From: Rhodobacteraceae bacterium WFHF2C18
Lineage (GTDB): Bacteria; Pseudomonadota; Alphaproteobacteria; Rhodobacterales; Rhodobacteraceae
NCBI GenBank assembly: GCA_002166865.1
Contig: NHTQ01000001.1
Coordinates: 310,001 to 374,000 of the forward strand
Direction of reading: 5' to 3'
Length of the DNA stretch: 64,000 bases
The notes beneath the pieces were generated by a model that did no database searches, was not told where the DNA came from, and worked only from the letters and a program-made list of their open reading frames with translations. Every line of letters begins with the position of its first letter. Positions within the stretch are counted from its first letter, which is position 1. A program made the position numbers and the translations under genes. Below are positions 37,828-47,389 of the stretch, piece by piece.

Positions 37828-39078
37828 ATGAACCAATTCCAAGAAATGGGCCTGCCGGCCCGACTGGTGGAGCGCCTGGGACAGATGGGCATCACCGAAC
37901 CGACCCCCATCCAGAGCCGGGCGATCCCGCAGGCGCTGGACGGGCACGACGTCATGGGCCTGGCACAGACGGGCACGGGCAAGACGGCGGCCTTCGGCCT
38001 GCCTCTGCTGACGCAACTGATGGGCCTGCGCGGCAAGCCCGCCCCGAAAACCGTGCGCAGCCTGATCCTGGCCCCCACCCGCGAACTGGCCGGCCAGATC
38101 CGCGAGGCGCTGACGCCACTGGTGGCCGGCACGCCCATCCGGATCGGCCTGGTGGTCGGCGGTGCCTCGATCAAGGCGCAGGTCAACCGGCTTGAGCGTG
38201 GCACCGACGTCCTGGTTGCCACGCCGGGGCGGCTGCTGGACCTGCTGGATCGCGGCGCGCTGCGGCTGGACGAGACGCAGTTCCTGGTGCTGGACGAAGC
38301 CGACCAGATGCTCGACCTCGGCTTCATCCACGCGCTGCGCAAGATCGCGGGGCTGCTGCCGGAGCAGCGCCAGACCATGCTGTTTTCCGCGACCATGCCC
38401 AAGCAGATGGAGGAAATCGCCGCGCGGTACCTGACCCATCCGCGCCGCGTGCAGGTGGATCCGCCGGGCCGCGCGGCCGACAAGATCACCCAGTCGGTGC
38501 ATTTCGTCGCCAAGGCCGAAAAGCCCGAGAAGCTGATCGACCTGCTGGACACGCACCGCGACGAGCTTGCCCTGGTCTTCGGGCGGACCAAGCACGGCTC
38601 GGACAAACTGGCCCGCAAGCTGGAGGCCGCCGGCTTCGCCGTGGCGGCGATCCACGGCAACAAGAGCCAGGGCCAGCGTGACCGGGCGCTGCGCGCCTTC
38701 CGCGCGGGCGAGGTGCGGGTGCTGGTGGCCACCGACGTGGCGGCGCGGGGGCTGGACATCCCCGACGTCAAGCATGTCTACAACTACGAGCTGCCCAACG
38801 TGGCTGAGAACTACGTCCACCGCATCGGCCGGACGGCGCGCGCGGGCCGCGACGGGGCCGCGATCGCCTTCTGCGCGCCCGAGGAGATGGGGGAACTGAA
38901 GGACATCCAGAAGGCCATGGGCCTGTCGATTCCCGTCGCCTCGGGGGCGCCCTGGGAGCAACTGCCCGATCCGGCCGCGGCGCCGAAATCCGGCCGGGGC
39001 GGTCCGGGCGGGAAGGGGCAACCCGGGCGCCGCCGCCGCCGTCGCGGCCCGCCGAGGGGCCAGCGCAAGGCGGCCTGA
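37828..39078 (+). CDS. DEAD-box ATP-dependent RNA helicase (RhlE-like)
   Basis: A 416-residue RNA helicase that remodels structured RNA, in ribosome assembly or mRNA decay. Ordered motifs are visible: Q motif TEPTPIQ, Walker A AQTGTGKT, PTRELAGQI, TPGRLLD, DEAD as DEADQM, SAT, and ATDVAARGLDIP with HRIGRTARAG. The C-terminal tail is rich in Gly, Arg and Lys, as in RhlE. AAGGAGAC stands seven bases before the ATG at 37828; the longer open frame upstream has none of the family sequence. Confidence 0.95.
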   Translation: MNQFQEMGLPARLVERLGQMGITEPTPIQSRAIPQALDGHDVMGLAQTGTGKTAAFGLPLLTQLMGLRGKPAPKTVRSLILAPTRELAGQIREALTPLVAGTPIRIGLVVGGASIKAQVNRLERGTDVLVATPGRLLDLLDRGALRLDETQFLVLDEADQMLDLGFIHALRKIAGLLPEQRQTMLFSATMPKQMEEIAARYLTHPRRVQVDPPGRAADKITQSVHFVAKAEKPEKLIDLLDTHRDELALVFGRTKHGSDKLARKLEAAGFAVAAIHGNKSQGQRDRALRAFRAGEVRVLVATDVAARGLDIPDVKHVYNYELPNVAENYVHRIGRTARAGRDGAAIAFCAPEEMGELKDIQKAMGLSIPVASGAPWEQLPDPAAAPKSGRGGPGGKGQPGRRRRRRGPPRGQRKAA

Positions 39079-39094
39079 GCCGGAAAGACCTACG

Positions 39095-39118
39095 CGGGCG
39101 GCCCCGGCGGGCCGCCCG
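39095..39118. terminator. Hairpin after the helicase gene
   Basis: CGGGCGGCC (39095-39103) pairs with GGCCGCCCG (39110-39118), a 9-bp stem with a 6-base loop, 17 bases after the helicase stop and before the convergent antiporter remnant. No T-run follows. Confidence 0.5.
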
Positions 39119-39139
39119 TGCCGTTTGCCGGGGTGCGGA

Positions 39140-39490
39140 TCAGTGCGCCCCCGGCGCGCGGCCCAGCCGGCCCACGGTCAGGCCCTGCACCACGATCGAG
39201 AAGATGACCACCACGTAGGTCGCGGTCAGCATCAGCGGCTTCCATTCGCTGTCGGGCAGCGACAGCACCAGCGCGACCGAGATGCCGCCCTTCAGCCCGC
39301 CCCGGGTCATGATCGGGATCCCCCCGCGCGAGAAGCTGCGACAGGGTCTGAGCGCGAGCACCGGGACCGCCACCGCCGCCAGCCGGCCCACGAGCGCGAG
39401 CGCGACCGGCAGCGCCCCGGCGGTGAGGAAATCGGCGTTGAAAGCGATGGCCAGCACGATCAGCAGCGAGGTAATCTGGAGGATATTCAT
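39140..39490 (-). pseudogene. C-terminal remnant of a CPA1-type Na+/H+ antiporter
   Basis: The 116-residue frame reads like the end of an NhaP/NHE-type sodium-proton exchanger: TRGGLKGGISVALVLSLP and TATYVVVIFSIVVQGLTVGRL are the typical last two membrane segments. The eight or more preceding helices, which carry the ion-binding residues, are missing. The upstream DNA is taken by the EEP nuclease gene, which ends 34 bases away. The most likely reading is a deletion remnant left after loss of the 5' part. An independent role as a mini-membrane protein is less likely. Confidence 0.75.
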
Positions 39491-39523
39491 CGGCCGGCCC
39501 CCGGTGCGGGATCTGCCGGCTGC

Positions 39524-40249
39524 CTAGAACGGGACGCGCGGCCGGGACTCGGGTGCGCGGTTGAGGTCGGCCCAGACCGGCAGGTGATCCGAGGCGATGC
39601 GCGCCGGCCGGTCGGTGTGGCGGCCCGTCGCCGTGGCGATCAGGCCCGCGCCGAGGGCGATCCGGTCCAGCGGGGCCACGGGCCGGGGCGCGGGGAAGGA
39701 GGGGAAGGGCGGCAGGAAGCGCACGCCGGTGGCCGCCGTCTCCAGCGCCATGCCGGCGCCCCATTCGTTGAAATCGCCCGCCAGCACGGTGGGAAGCGGC
39801 TCCAGCCGGTGCAGCGCCCGCATCACGGCGGCCACCTGCAAGAGCCGGTAGCGCCGGATCAGCCCCAGGTGCAGGCCCACGACCCGCAGGGGGCCGATCG
39901 GCGTGTCCAGATCGGCGCGCACGGCCCCGCGCGGTTCCAGCCCGGGCAGGTCGATGTGGCCGGTCTCGACGACGGTAACGGGGCCGCGGGTCATCATCGC
40001 GTTGCCGTGCCAGCCGAGCGAGCCGCCGGGCGCCCCGAAGGGCAGTATGTGCCAGCCGTCGTCCTCGGCCATGGCGTGGGGCAGAGCGGCCGGCCGGGGC
40101 GGCACGCGCTTGTCCACCTCCTGCAGCACGACAAGGTCGGCGCCGAGCGCGTTGATGACGCGCAGGCTGCGGTCGGGGCGCCGGCGCAGGTCCAGCCCGA
40201 CGCATTTCTGCAGGTTGTAGGTTGCAATTCGGAACTTGGTGCCGCTCAT
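39524..40249 (-). CDS. Endonuclease/exonuclease/phosphatase family protein
   Basis: A 241-residue metal-dependent phosphoesterase with the exonuclease III-like fold. Key residues occur in RIATYNLQKCVGLD (Asn near 12), LVVLQEVD (catalytic Glu), LHLG, LAGDFNEW and the terminal SDHLPVWADL with the catalytic His. Substrates in this family range from DNA to phospholipids, and no lipid- or DNA-specific motif is visible; there is no signal peptide. Start at 40249 fits the fold; the extension to 40501 overlaps the divergent gene. Confidence 0.87.
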   Translation of the reverse strand: MSGTKFRIATYNLQKCVGLDLRRRPDRSLRVINALGADLVVLQEVDKRVPPRPAALPHAMAEDDGWHILPFGAPGGSLGWHGNAMMTRGPVTVVETGHIDLPGLEPRGAVRADLDTPIGPLRVVGLHLGLIRRYRLLQVAAVMRALHRLEPLPTVLAGDFNEWGAGMALETAATGVRFLPPFPSFPAPRPVAPLDRIALGAGLIATATGRHTDRPARIASDHLPVWADLNRAPESRPRVPF

Positions 40250-40289
40250 GCTATTGTCATAGCAGCAATTCGGGCAGGAGCCACAGCGA

Positions 40290-40925
40290 GTGTTTTCGGA
40301 ACAGACATGGCTGGCGCGGATCGTCTGGAGCGCGCTGGTGCTGGTCATTCTTTGGGCGCTATTGCAATGGCGGCTGGAGCTGGCCTTTGTCGCGACCGGC
40401 ACGCTGGCGGTGTCGCTGGCGCCGGTCTTCGTCGCCCGGTGGGCGCATGTGCGGGTGCCGCCCGGTTTCATCGCGGCGCTGACGCTGTTCGTCGCCGGCA
40501 CGCTGTTTCTGGGCGAGATTCTGGATTTCTACGAACGCTACTGGTGGTGGGACCTGGCGATGCACGGCAGTTCGGCCATCGGGTTCGGGCTGATCGGTTT
40601 CGTCCTGGTGTTCATGATGTTCCAGGGCGACCGATTTGCCGCGCCGCACATCGGGCTGGCCTTCTTCGCCTTCTGTTTCGCCATCACCATCGGCACGATC
40701 TGGGAGATCTTCGAATTCGGCATGGACCAGATTTTCGGCTTCAACATGCAGAAATCGGGCCTGATGGATACCATGGGCGATCTGATCGTGAACATGGTGG
40801 GCGCCGCTCTGGGCGCGGCCACGGGCCTTGCCTATCTCAAGGGGCAGGCGCGGGGCGGGCTGGCCGCGGTCATCGACGAGTTCGTGCAGCGCAACCCGCG
40901 CTTCTTCCGACGCTGGCGGAAGTGA
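40290..40925 (+). CDS. DUF2238-like integral membrane protein
   Basis: A 211-residue membrane protein with about six helices. The conserved core WWWDLAMHGSSAIGFGLIGF, the acidic GTIWEIFEFGMDQIFG and DTMGDLIVNMVGAALGA resemble the DUF2238/YjdF family of unknown function. The start is GTG at 40290 with AGGAG about nine bases upstream; no in-frame ATG precedes the first helix. The gene is divergent from the EEP nuclease with only 40 bases between starts, so they share a promoter region. Confidence 0.8.
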   Translation: MFSEQTWLARIVWSALVLVILWALLQWRLELAFVATGTLAVSLAPVFVARWAHVRVPPGFIAALTLFVAGTLFLGEILDFYERYWWWDLAMHGSSAIGFGLIGFVLVFMMFQGDRFAAPHIGLAFFAFCFAITIGTIWEIFEFGMDQIFGFNMQKSGLMDTMGDLIVNMVGAALGAATGLAYLKGQARGGLAAVIDEFVQRNPRFFRRWRK

Positions 40926-40928
40926 GCC

Positions 40929-42350
40929 TCAGGTCCCGCAGAAGGTCTGCTGCACCACCTCGGAAGGCTCCGGCGGGCGGGTCAGGTCCTGCGCCTCGGG
41001 CTGGTCCTCGTAGGGGCGCGCGAGGACGTCGAGCAGCCGTTCGAAGGGGGCCATGTCGCCGGCCACCGCGGCCTCGATCATCTGTTCCACCCGGTGGTTG
41101 CGGGGTATGACGGCGGGGTTGGCCGCGCGCATCCGCGCCTGCGGGGCGTCCTCGGCCTCCAGCCGGGGGCGCCATGTCTCCTCCCAGGCGTCGAAGGCTG
41201 CCGGATCCAGGAACTGGTCGCGCGCCCGTCCCTCGGGCAGGGCGCGGAAGGTGTTGGTGAAATCGGCCCGGTTCTCGGCCATGCGCCGCAGAAGATCGGT
41301 GATCAGGGCCTCGTCCTCGGGGCCGGCCTGGGCCAAGCCGATCTTTTTGCCGTAGAGATCCAGCCAATGCGCCTGGATGCGCGGCGGCATGCCGTGCACG
41401 AGGCGGGTGAACTCCTCGACCGCCGCCTCCTGATCGGGCATGAGCGGGACCAGGGCGGTGGCCAGCTGCGCCATGTTCCAGACGATGACGTTGGGCTGGT
41501 TGGAGAAGGCGTAGCGCCCGTGCGCGTCGATGGAGCTGAAGACCGTGTCGGGATGGTAGCTGTCCATGAAGGCGCAGGGGCCGTAGTCGATCGTCTCGCC
41601 CGACAGCGTGGTGTTGTCGGTGTTCATGACCCCGTGGATGAAGCCCACGGCCATCCACTGCGCCACGAGCCGGGCCTGCCGTTCGATCACCGCGTCCAGA
41701 AGCTCGGCGGGGCTCTCCACGTCGGGGTAGTGGCGCTGCACGGTGTGATCGAACAGCGCGCGCAACCCCGCCACGTCGCCGCGCGCGGCGAAGAACTGGA
41801 AGGTCCCCACGCGGATGTGGCTGGCCGCCACGCGCGCAAGGATCGCGCCGGGCAGGCGGCCGGTTTCGCGGTAGACGGGTTCGCCCGTGGCCACGGCCGC
41901 CAGCGCCCGGCTGGTGGGGATGCCCAGGGCGTGCATCGCCTCGGACACCACGTATTCGCGCAGCACCGGGCCAAGCCAGGCGCGCCCGTCGCCCATGCGT
42001 GAATAGGGCGTGGGGCCCGAGCCCTTCAACTGGATGTCGCGGCGCGTGCCGTCGGCGGCGATCACCTCGCCCAGGAGGTTGGCGCGCCCGTCGCCCAGTT
42101 GCGGCGAGAAGCCGCCGAACTGGTGGCCCGCGTAGACCTGCGCCAGCAGCGCCGCGCCCTCGGGCGGCCTGTTGCCGGAAAAGATCTGCGCGAGCTCCTC
42201 GTCGCTGCCGCGGGGCAGGCCGAGGGCCTGCGCCAGATCGTCGTTGAAGCGGATGAGCTGCGGCGCCTTCACCGGCACCGGCGAGATCCTGGTGTAGAAG
42301 CGCGGCGGAAGCTGGGCGTAAGAATTGTCGAAGGCGATCTGCAGGGTCAT
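40929..42350 (-). CDS. selO: SelO (YdiU) protein adenylyltransferase
   Basis: A pseudokinase-fold enzyme that transfers AMP from ATP to Ser, Thr or Tyr of proteins, linked to oxidative stress response. It has 473 residues, typical of bacterial SelO. The glycine-rich region [34 protein letters not shown], split here over residues 94-127, and [21 protein letters not shown] with the catalytic Asn/Asp are clear. The C-terminal Cys of the family (selenocysteine in animals) is present in the last residues, QTFCGT. Isolated gene. Confidence 0.93.
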   Translation of the reverse strand: MTLQIAFDNSYAQLPPRFYTRISPVPVKAPQLIRFNDDLAQALGLPRGSDEELAQIFSGNRPPEGAALLAQVYAGHQFGGFSPQLGDGRANLLGEVIAADGTRRDIQLKGSGPTPYSRMGDGRAWLGPVLREYVVSEAMHALGIPTSRALAAVATGEPVYRETGRLPGAILARVAASHIRVGTFQFFAARGDVAGLRALFDHTVQRHYPDVESPAELLDAVIERQARLVAQWMAVGFIHGVMNTDNTTLSGETIDYGPCAFMDSYHPDTVFSSIDAHGRYAFSNQPNVIVWNMAQLATALVPLMPDQEAAVEEFTRLVHGMPPRIQAHWLDLYGKKIGLAQAGPEDEALITDLLRRMAENRADFTNTFRALPEGRARDQFLDPAAFDAWEETWRPRLEAEDAPQARMRAANPAVIPRNHRVEQMIEAAVAGDMAPFERLLDVLARPYEDQPEAQDLTRPPEPSEVVQQTFCGT

Positions 42351-42381
42351 GGGGCAAAAATAGGGGTTCGGGCGCGAAAAT

Positions 42382-42828
42382 CTACAGGGTCCGGGTCATT
42401 GTCACCTGATCGTCAAGGGGCCGGAAGCGCAGCCGCTGGTAGAGGCGGCGCGCGCGGTCGTCCCCGGCGGGGGCGGCGAGGGAGAGTTCCTTCACGCCGC
42501 CACCGGCCAGCGCGCGCGGCAGGGTCGAGAGCACCTCGGCCCCGATGCCGCGGCCGCGCACGCCGCTGCGGATGTAGATCTCGTCGATCCGGCCGACCAG
42601 GCCGCCGGCGCGCACCGACCAGCCGAAGGCGACGATGACATAGCCGATGGGGGCGCGGCCCGGCCCGACCAGATAGGCCGCGCCGTGAGGGCAGCCCTCA
42701 AGCAGCGGCGCGAGCGCGGCCCGGCGGGTCGCCGCGTCCTGGTCGATGCCGGTTTCGCGGTGGTAATCGCCGACGAGCGCGACGAGGCGGTCGAGATCCT
42801 GGGGTTTGGCGAGGTTGACAGCGGTCAC
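42382..42828 (-). CDS. GNAT family N-acetyltransferase
   Basis: A 148-residue acetyl-CoA-dependent acyltransferase. The acetyl-CoA binding motif is [20 protein letters not shown], with [16 protein letters not shown] closing the fold. Substrate unknown. The start is GTG at 42828, overlapping the TGA of the upstream nucleoside hydrolase gene by four bases (GTGA), which implies translational coupling, although a metabolic link between the two is not evident. Confidence 0.87.
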   Translation of the reverse strand: MTAVNLAKPQDLDRLVALVGDYHRETGIDQDAATRRAALAPLLEGCPHGAAYLVGPGRAPIGYVIVAFGWSVRAGGLVGRIDEIYIRSGVRGRGIGAEVLSTLPRALAGGGVKELSLAAPAGDDRARRLYQRLRFRPLDDQVTMTRTL

Positions 42829-43766
42829 AGGCGGGCCAGCCTTTCGGTCAGGAGGGCGAAGACGCCATCGGCGTCCAGATCACCCATGAACAGGGCGTTG
42901 GGGGCGCGATCGGTCACGCCCCACCAGTCGGCCACCGTCATGCCCAGGGTCAGGGGGGAGGCGGTCTCGACCGCGACATTGACGTGCCGGCCCGAGAAAA
43001 GCTCGGGCCGCAGGAGGTAGGCGATCACGCAGGGATCATGGAGCGGCGCGCCGGGGCTGCCGTATTTTTCCTTGTCGAACCGTTCGAAGAAATCGGTCAT
43101 GCGGGCGACCGCGCTGCCCACGGGGGTGCCCAGGGCGCGGAAGGCGTCGTTGCGCGGCCGGGTCACCAGGGCCTTGTGCGTGACATCCAGGGGCATGACC
43201 GTCAGCGGCACGCCGGCGCCGAAGACGATCGCGGCGGCGTGGGGATCGACATGGATGTTGAATTCGGCCGCGGGGGTGACGTTGCCGACCTCGAAATAGG
43301 CCCCGCCCATCATGACGATCCCGGCCACGCGCGCCACGATGTCCGGCGCGCGCCGGAAGGCCGTGGCGATGTTGGTGAGCGGCCCCAGCGGGCAGAGCGT
43401 GACGCTGCCGGGCGGGTGGCTGCGCAGGGTCTCGACGATGAAGTCCACCGCGTGTGGCGCCGCCAGGGGCATCGTCGGGTCGGGCAGGTCGGGGCCGTCC
43501 AGGCCGGTGCGGCCGTGCACGTGCTCGGCCGTGCGCAGCGGTTGCAGCAGGGGCCGGTCACAGCCCGCGTGCACCGCCAGATCCGGGCGGCCCGCCAGTT
43601 CGCAGACCATGCGCGCGTTGCGGGCCGTCAGCTCCAGCGGGACGTTGCCCGCCACGGCGGTCAGGCCCAGCACCTCGATCTCGGCGGGGCTGGCCAGCGC
43701 CAGCAGGATCGCCACGGCGTCGTCCTGCCCCGGGTCGGTGTCGATTATGATCTTGCGTGGCGGCAT
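42825..43766 (-). CDS. Inosine-uridine-type nucleoside hydrolase
   Basis: Hydrolyses N-glycosidic bonds of ribonucleosides for salvage. The 313 residues start with the calcium-binding signature DTDPGQDDAVAILLAL near residue 8, and include the EFNIHVDPHAA segment and the late HDPCVIAYLL with further metal/substrate residues. Start at 43766 has GGAGGG directly upstream. The gene is the first of a coupled pair with the GNAT gene. Base preference cannot be read from the sequence. Confidence 0.93.
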   Translation of the reverse strand: MPPRKIIIDTDPGQDDAVAILLALASPAEIEVLGLTAVAGNVPLELTARNARMVCELAGRPDLAVHAGCDRPLLQPLRTAEHVHGRTGLDGPDLPDPTMPLAAPHAVDFIVETLRSHPPGSVTLCPLGPLTNIATAFRRAPDIVARVAGIVMMGGAYFEVGNVTPAAEFNIHVDPHAAAIVFGAGVPLTVMPLDVTHKALVTRPRNDAFRALGTPVGSAVARMTDFFERFDKEKYGSPGAPLHDPCVIAYLLRPELFSGRHVNVAVETASPLTLGMTVADWWGVTDRAPNALFMGDLDADGVFALLTERLARL

Positions 43767-43865
43767 GGGCCCTCCGGTTCGCGCGCGGCGGACCATGCCC
43801 GCGGGGCGGGGCATTGTCCATGCCCCGCGCGCCGCCCTCGGCGCCGGTCCGCCGGGGCGGGGCGG

Positions 43866-44690
43866 CTATGTCCGGGGGCCGCGCTCCTCGGCCTTGGCGG
43901 CGTCCCAGAGCCTGTCCATCTCCTCCAGGTCGGAGTCCTCGGGGCGCTTGCCGGCCTCGGCCAGGCGCGCCTCGATGCCTTCGAACCGGCGGGTGAACTT
44001 GGCATTGGCGCCGCGCAGGGCGGCCTCGGGATCCACCCGGAGGTGACGGGCGAGGTTGGCCATGACGAAGAGCAGGTCGCCGAATTCCTCCTCGACCTTG
44101 TCCTGCGGCAGGCTGTCGGCGGCCTCGCGCAGTTCGGCCGCCTCCTCGGCGATCTTGTCGAGTACCTGGCTCGCGTCGGGCCAGTCGAATCCCGCACGCG
44201 CCGCGCGTTTCTGCAGCTTGACCGCGCGCATCAGCGCCGGCAGGCCGAGGGCAACGCCGTCCAGCACGCCGGTCTGGGCCTTTTCGGCGCGTTCGGCGGC
44301 CTTCACGGATTCCCAGTCGCGGGTCTGCTGCTCGGCCGTCTTGTCGCGGTTTTCGGTGCCGAAGACATGGGGATGGCGCGCGACCATCTTCTCGGCGATG
44401 GCATTGGCCACGGCGTCGAAATCGAACAGCCCGCGGTCCTCGGCGATCTGGGCGTGGAACACCACCTGCAGCAGCAGGTCGCCCAGTTCCGCCTTCAGGT
44501 CCTGCCAGTCCGCGCGCGCGATGGCATCGGCCACCTCGTGGGCCTCCTCGATCGTGTAGGGGGCGATCGTCTCGAAATCCTGCTCGATGTCCCAGGGGCA
44601 GCCCGTTTCGGGGTCGCGCAGGCGGCGCATGACCGCGCGCAGGCGGGGCAGGCCGCCCGCGGGGTCGTCGATGAGCGGGTCTTTGGGCAT
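43866..44690 (-). CDS. mazG: Nucleoside triphosphate pyrophosphohydrolase
   Basis: Hydrolyses (d)NTPs to monophosphates, clearing non-canonical nucleotides and modulating starvation signalling. The 274 residues contain two MazG repeats: the first from GCPWDIEQDFETIAPYTIEEAHEV with the acidic cluster ELGDLLLQVVFH, the second from DKIAEEAAELREA with EEEFGDLLFVMANLAR. Family length is normal. No mazEF genes are adjacent. It is divergent from the M20 amidohydrolase, 62 bases between starts. Confidence 0.95.
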   Translation of the reverse strand: MPKDPLIDDPAGGLPRLRAVMRRLRDPETGCPWDIEQDFETIAPYTIEEAHEVADAIARADWQDLKAELGDLLLQVVFHAQIAEDRGLFDFDAVANAIAEKMVARHPHVFGTENRDKTAEQQTRDWESVKAAERAEKAQTGVLDGVALGLPALMRAVKLQKRAARAGFDWPDASQVLDKIAEEAAELREAADSLPQDKVEEEFGDLLFVMANLARHLRVDPEAALRGANAKFTRRFEGIEARLAEAGKRPEDSDLEEMDRLWDAAKAEERGPRT

Positions 44691-44752
44691 TGCATGGACT
44701 CTCCGGATCGCGTTGAGTGCACCCTGACGCGCAAGGCTGAAGGAGTCCAGTG

Positions 44753-45916
44753 ATGGCCGTGATCAACCGCATTGCCGGCTTCGCCGAGGAGATGACCGCC
44801 TGGCGCCGGCACCTGCACGAGCGGCCCGAGCTGGGGTTCGACTGCCACGAAACCGCCCGCTTCGTGGTCGCGCGCCTGCGCGAGTTCGGGGTGTCCGAGA
44901 TCGAGGAGGGCGTGGCGACCTCGGGCGTGGTCGCGGTGATCGAGGGGCGCGGCCCTGGCCCCACCATCGGCCTGCGCGCCGACATGGACGCGCTGCCGAT
45001 CCAGGAGGCGACGGGGGTGCCCCATGCCTCGCAGGTGCCGGGGCGCATGCACGCCTGCGGCCATGACGGGCACACCACGATGCTCCTGGGCGCGGCCAGG
45101 TACCTGGCGGAGACGCGCAATTTCGCGGGGCGCGTCGCGCTGATCTTCCAGCCCGCCGAAGAGGGGCCGGGCGGCGGGCAGGTCATGGTGGCGGATGGCG
45201 TGCTGGACCGCTACGACATCGGCCAGGTCTATGCGCTGCACACCGCCCCGGGCGTGCCCGAGGGGCGGTTCTACACCACGGCCGGGCCGATGCTGGCGGC
45301 GGTGGATACCTTCCACATCGATGTCACCGGGCAGGGCGGGCACGGCGCGATGCCGCACGAGACGCGCGATCCGGTGGTCGCGGCCCTGGGCATCGGCCAG
45401 GCCATCCAGACGATCGTGGCCCGCAACGCCGGCGCCAGCGACGAACTGGTCGTGTCGCTGACGCAGATCCACACCGGCAGCGCCGAGAACATCGTGCCCG
45501 ACCGGGCCTACATGAACGGCACGGTGCGCACCTTCGACGAAGGGGTGCGCGCCATGGTGCGCACCCGGCTGGAGGAGATCGTGGCCGGCCAGGCCGCCGC
45601 CTACGGCGTTTCGGCGGCCCTGGAATACGAGGTGGGCTATCCGGCCATGGTAAACGCGGCTGAGGCGGCCGATTTCGCCGCCGAGGTCGCGCGCGAGGTG
45701 GCCGGCGCGGACAACGTGGAGACCGACGGGGTGCGCCAGATGGGGGCGGAGGATTTCGCCTACATGCTGCAGGCCCGGCCCGGTGCCTTCCTGTTCATGG
45801 GGCAGGGCGAGGCGGCAGGGCTGCACCATCCCGCCTTCGATTTCAACGATGCGGTGGCGCCGGTCGGCGCCTCCTTCTTCGCGCGGCTGGTGGAGCGGGC
45901 CCAGCCCGTGACCTGA
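44753..45916 (+). CDS. M20 family amidohydrolase (hippurate hydrolase-like)
   Basis: A 387-residue zinc/manganese amidohydrolase of the M20D group, acting on N-acylated amino acids. Motifs: WRRHLHERPELGF near residue 15, LRADMDALPI, the metal site MHACGHDGHTTMLLGAA, the catalytic QPAEEGPGGGQVMVADG, and MGAEDFAYMLQ near the end. ATG at 44753 has GGAG seven bases upstream and is favoured over the GTG one codon earlier. An agmatinase-family gene follows 46 bases later on the same strand, hinting at shared nitrogen-compound catabolism. Confidence 0.9.
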   Translation: MAVINRIAGFAEEMTAWRRHLHERPELGFDCHETARFVVARLREFGVSEIEEGVATSGVVAVIEGRGPGPTIGLRADMDALPIQEATGVPHASQVPGRMHACGHDGHTTMLLGAARYLAETRNFAGRVALIFQPAEEGPGGGQVMVADGVLDRYDIGQVYALHTAPGVPEGRFYTTAGPMLAAVDTFHIDVTGQGGHGAMPHETRDPVVAALGIGQAIQTIVARNAGASDELVVSLTQIHTGSAENIVPDRAYMNGTVRTFDEGVRAMVRTRLEEIVAGQAAAYGVSAALEYEVGYPAMVNAAEAADFAAEVAREVAGADNVETDGVRQMGAEDFAYMLQARPGAFLFMGQGEAAGLHHPAFDFNDAVAPVGASFFARLVERAQPVT

Positions 45917-45962
45917 GCGCCGCCCGCGACCAGGACGACACCGGGAAAAATGGAGGCGCAGG

Positions 45963-46934
45963 ATGGCGCTTGAAGATGCGAAAACCCAGGTTGACCAGGC
46001 ATTTGCGCGGGAAGGTTCGCGCGGCCTGAGCTACGAGAACACTTTTGGCGGGGCGCTGTCGTTCCTGCGCCGGCGCTATACCAAGGATCTGGCGGGCGTC
46101 GACCTGGCGGTGACGGGCATTCCGTTCGATCAGGCGGTGACGAACCGGCCCGGCACCCGGCTGGGGCCGCGCGCGATCCGCGAGGCCAGCACGCTGCAAA
46201 CCTTCGACCCGCCCTACGGCTGGGACGGCTTCAGCCCCCTGGAGGAACTGGACATCGTGGATTACGGCGACCTGGCCTTCGACTACGCCGACGTGCCGCG
46301 CTTTCCCGAGGCGCTGACGGCGCATGTCCGCGGCATCCTGGCGGCCGGGGCAGGCAGCATCGCCCTGGGCGGCGATCATTACATTTCCTTCCCGATTCTA
46401 AGGGCTTACGCCGAGATCTTCGGGCCGCTATCGCTGTTGCAGTTCGATGCGCATTCCGACACCTGGGCGGACGACGATTTGGCGCGCATCGATCACGGCA
46501 CGATGTTCTACAAGGCCGTGAAGGCGGGCATCGTGGATCCCGCGCGCTCGGTCCAGGTGGGGATCCGGACGGTGAACCCCGACAATCTGGGCGTGCCCAC
46601 GATCGACGCGCGGGCGGTTCACGAACGCGGACCGGCGGACTGCGCCCGGCAGATCCGCGAGATCCTGGGCGATCGGCCTGTCTATGTGACCTTCGACATC
46701 GACGGGTTGGACCCGGCCTATGCGCCGGGCACCGGCACGCCGGTCTGGGGCGGGCTGACGAGCGCGCAGGCCGCGATCATGCTGCGCGACATCGCCGGGA
46801 TCAACATGGTGGGCGGTGACGTCGTCGAGGTCTCTCCGCCCTTCGACACGACGGGGGCCACGGCGGTGGCCGGCGCCCATGTGGCGATGGAACTGATCTG
46901 CCTGTGGGGCTGGACGCGCCGGGCGGGGCGCTAG
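45963..46934 (+). CDS. speB: Agmatinase/ureohydrolase family enzyme
   Basis: A 323-residue manganese ureohydrolase that splits urea from a guanidino compound; agmatine is the commonest substrate. The binuclear metal ligands lie in LGGDHYISFP, QFDAHSDTW and VTFDIDGLDPAYAPGTGTP. Relatives in the same family act on guanidinobutyrate, guanidinopropionate or proclavaminate, and the residues that separate them are not conclusive here. It follows the M20 amidohydrolase on the same strand. Confidence 0.88.
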   Translation: MALEDAKTQVDQAFAREGSRGLSYENTFGGALSFLRRRYTKDLAGVDLAVTGIPFDQAVTNRPGTRLGPRAIREASTLQTFDPPYGWDGFSPLEELDIVDYGDLAFDYADVPRFPEALTAHVRGILAAGAGSIALGGDHYISFPILRAYAEIFGPLSLLQFDAHSDTWADDDLARIDHGTMFYKAVKAGIVDPARSVQVGIRTVNPDNLGVPTIDARAVHERGPADCARQIREILGDRPVYVTFDIDGLDPAYAPGTGTPVWGGLTSAQAAIMLRDIAGINMVGGDVVEVSPPFDTTGATAVAGAHVAMELICLWGWTRRAGR

Positions 46935-46969
46935 GTGCTGCTCTGGACGGCGGAAAACGGAGGCGGATG

Positions 46970-47389
46970 ATGAAGTGGCTGGCAATCGGTGCGTCGGCGG
47001 TTCTGGGGCTGGCGATAGCGGCCAGCCTGTACGTGCGGCTGGCGCCGACGGATCCCGCGCGCTGGCATCGGATGCCGGCCGCGGTCACCAATCGCGATCT
47101 GTCCGGCGGGGCGATGCGGGTCGTGGGCGCCGGCGAAGGCGGGCTTGCGCGGCTGGACACGATCATCCGGACCCATCCGCGGACACGGATGCTGGCCGGG
47201 TCCGTCGGCGAGGGCATGATCACCTATGTCACGCGCTCGCGCGTCTTCGGTTTTCCCGACTACACCACGGTGCGGCGCAGCGACCACCAGATCGAGATCT
47301 ACGGGCGGGCGCGCTACGGCCGGTCAGATCTTGGCGTCAACGCGGCCCGGATCGACGGCTGGCTGGACACCTTCGCCGAGCGAGGATGA
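46970..47389 (+). CDS. DUF1499 family protein
   Basis: A 139-residue protein with one N-terminal hydrophobic segment (residues 3-24, probable membrane anchor) followed by a DUF1499 domain (THPRTRMLAGSVGEGMITYVTRSRVFGFPDY). Function unknown. Of two adjacent ATG codons, 46970 leaves a better six-base gap after GGAGG than 46967. Its last 66 bases overlap the 3' end of a convergent gene on the opposite strand, an unusual tail-to-tail arrangement. Confidence 0.85.
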   Translation: MKWLAIGASAVLGLAIAASLYVRLAPTDPARWHRMPAAVTNRDLSGGAMRVVGAGEGGLARLDTIIRTHPRTRMLAGSVGEGMITYVTRSRVFGFPDYTTVRRSDHQIEIYGRARYGRSDLGVNAARIDGWLDTFAERG

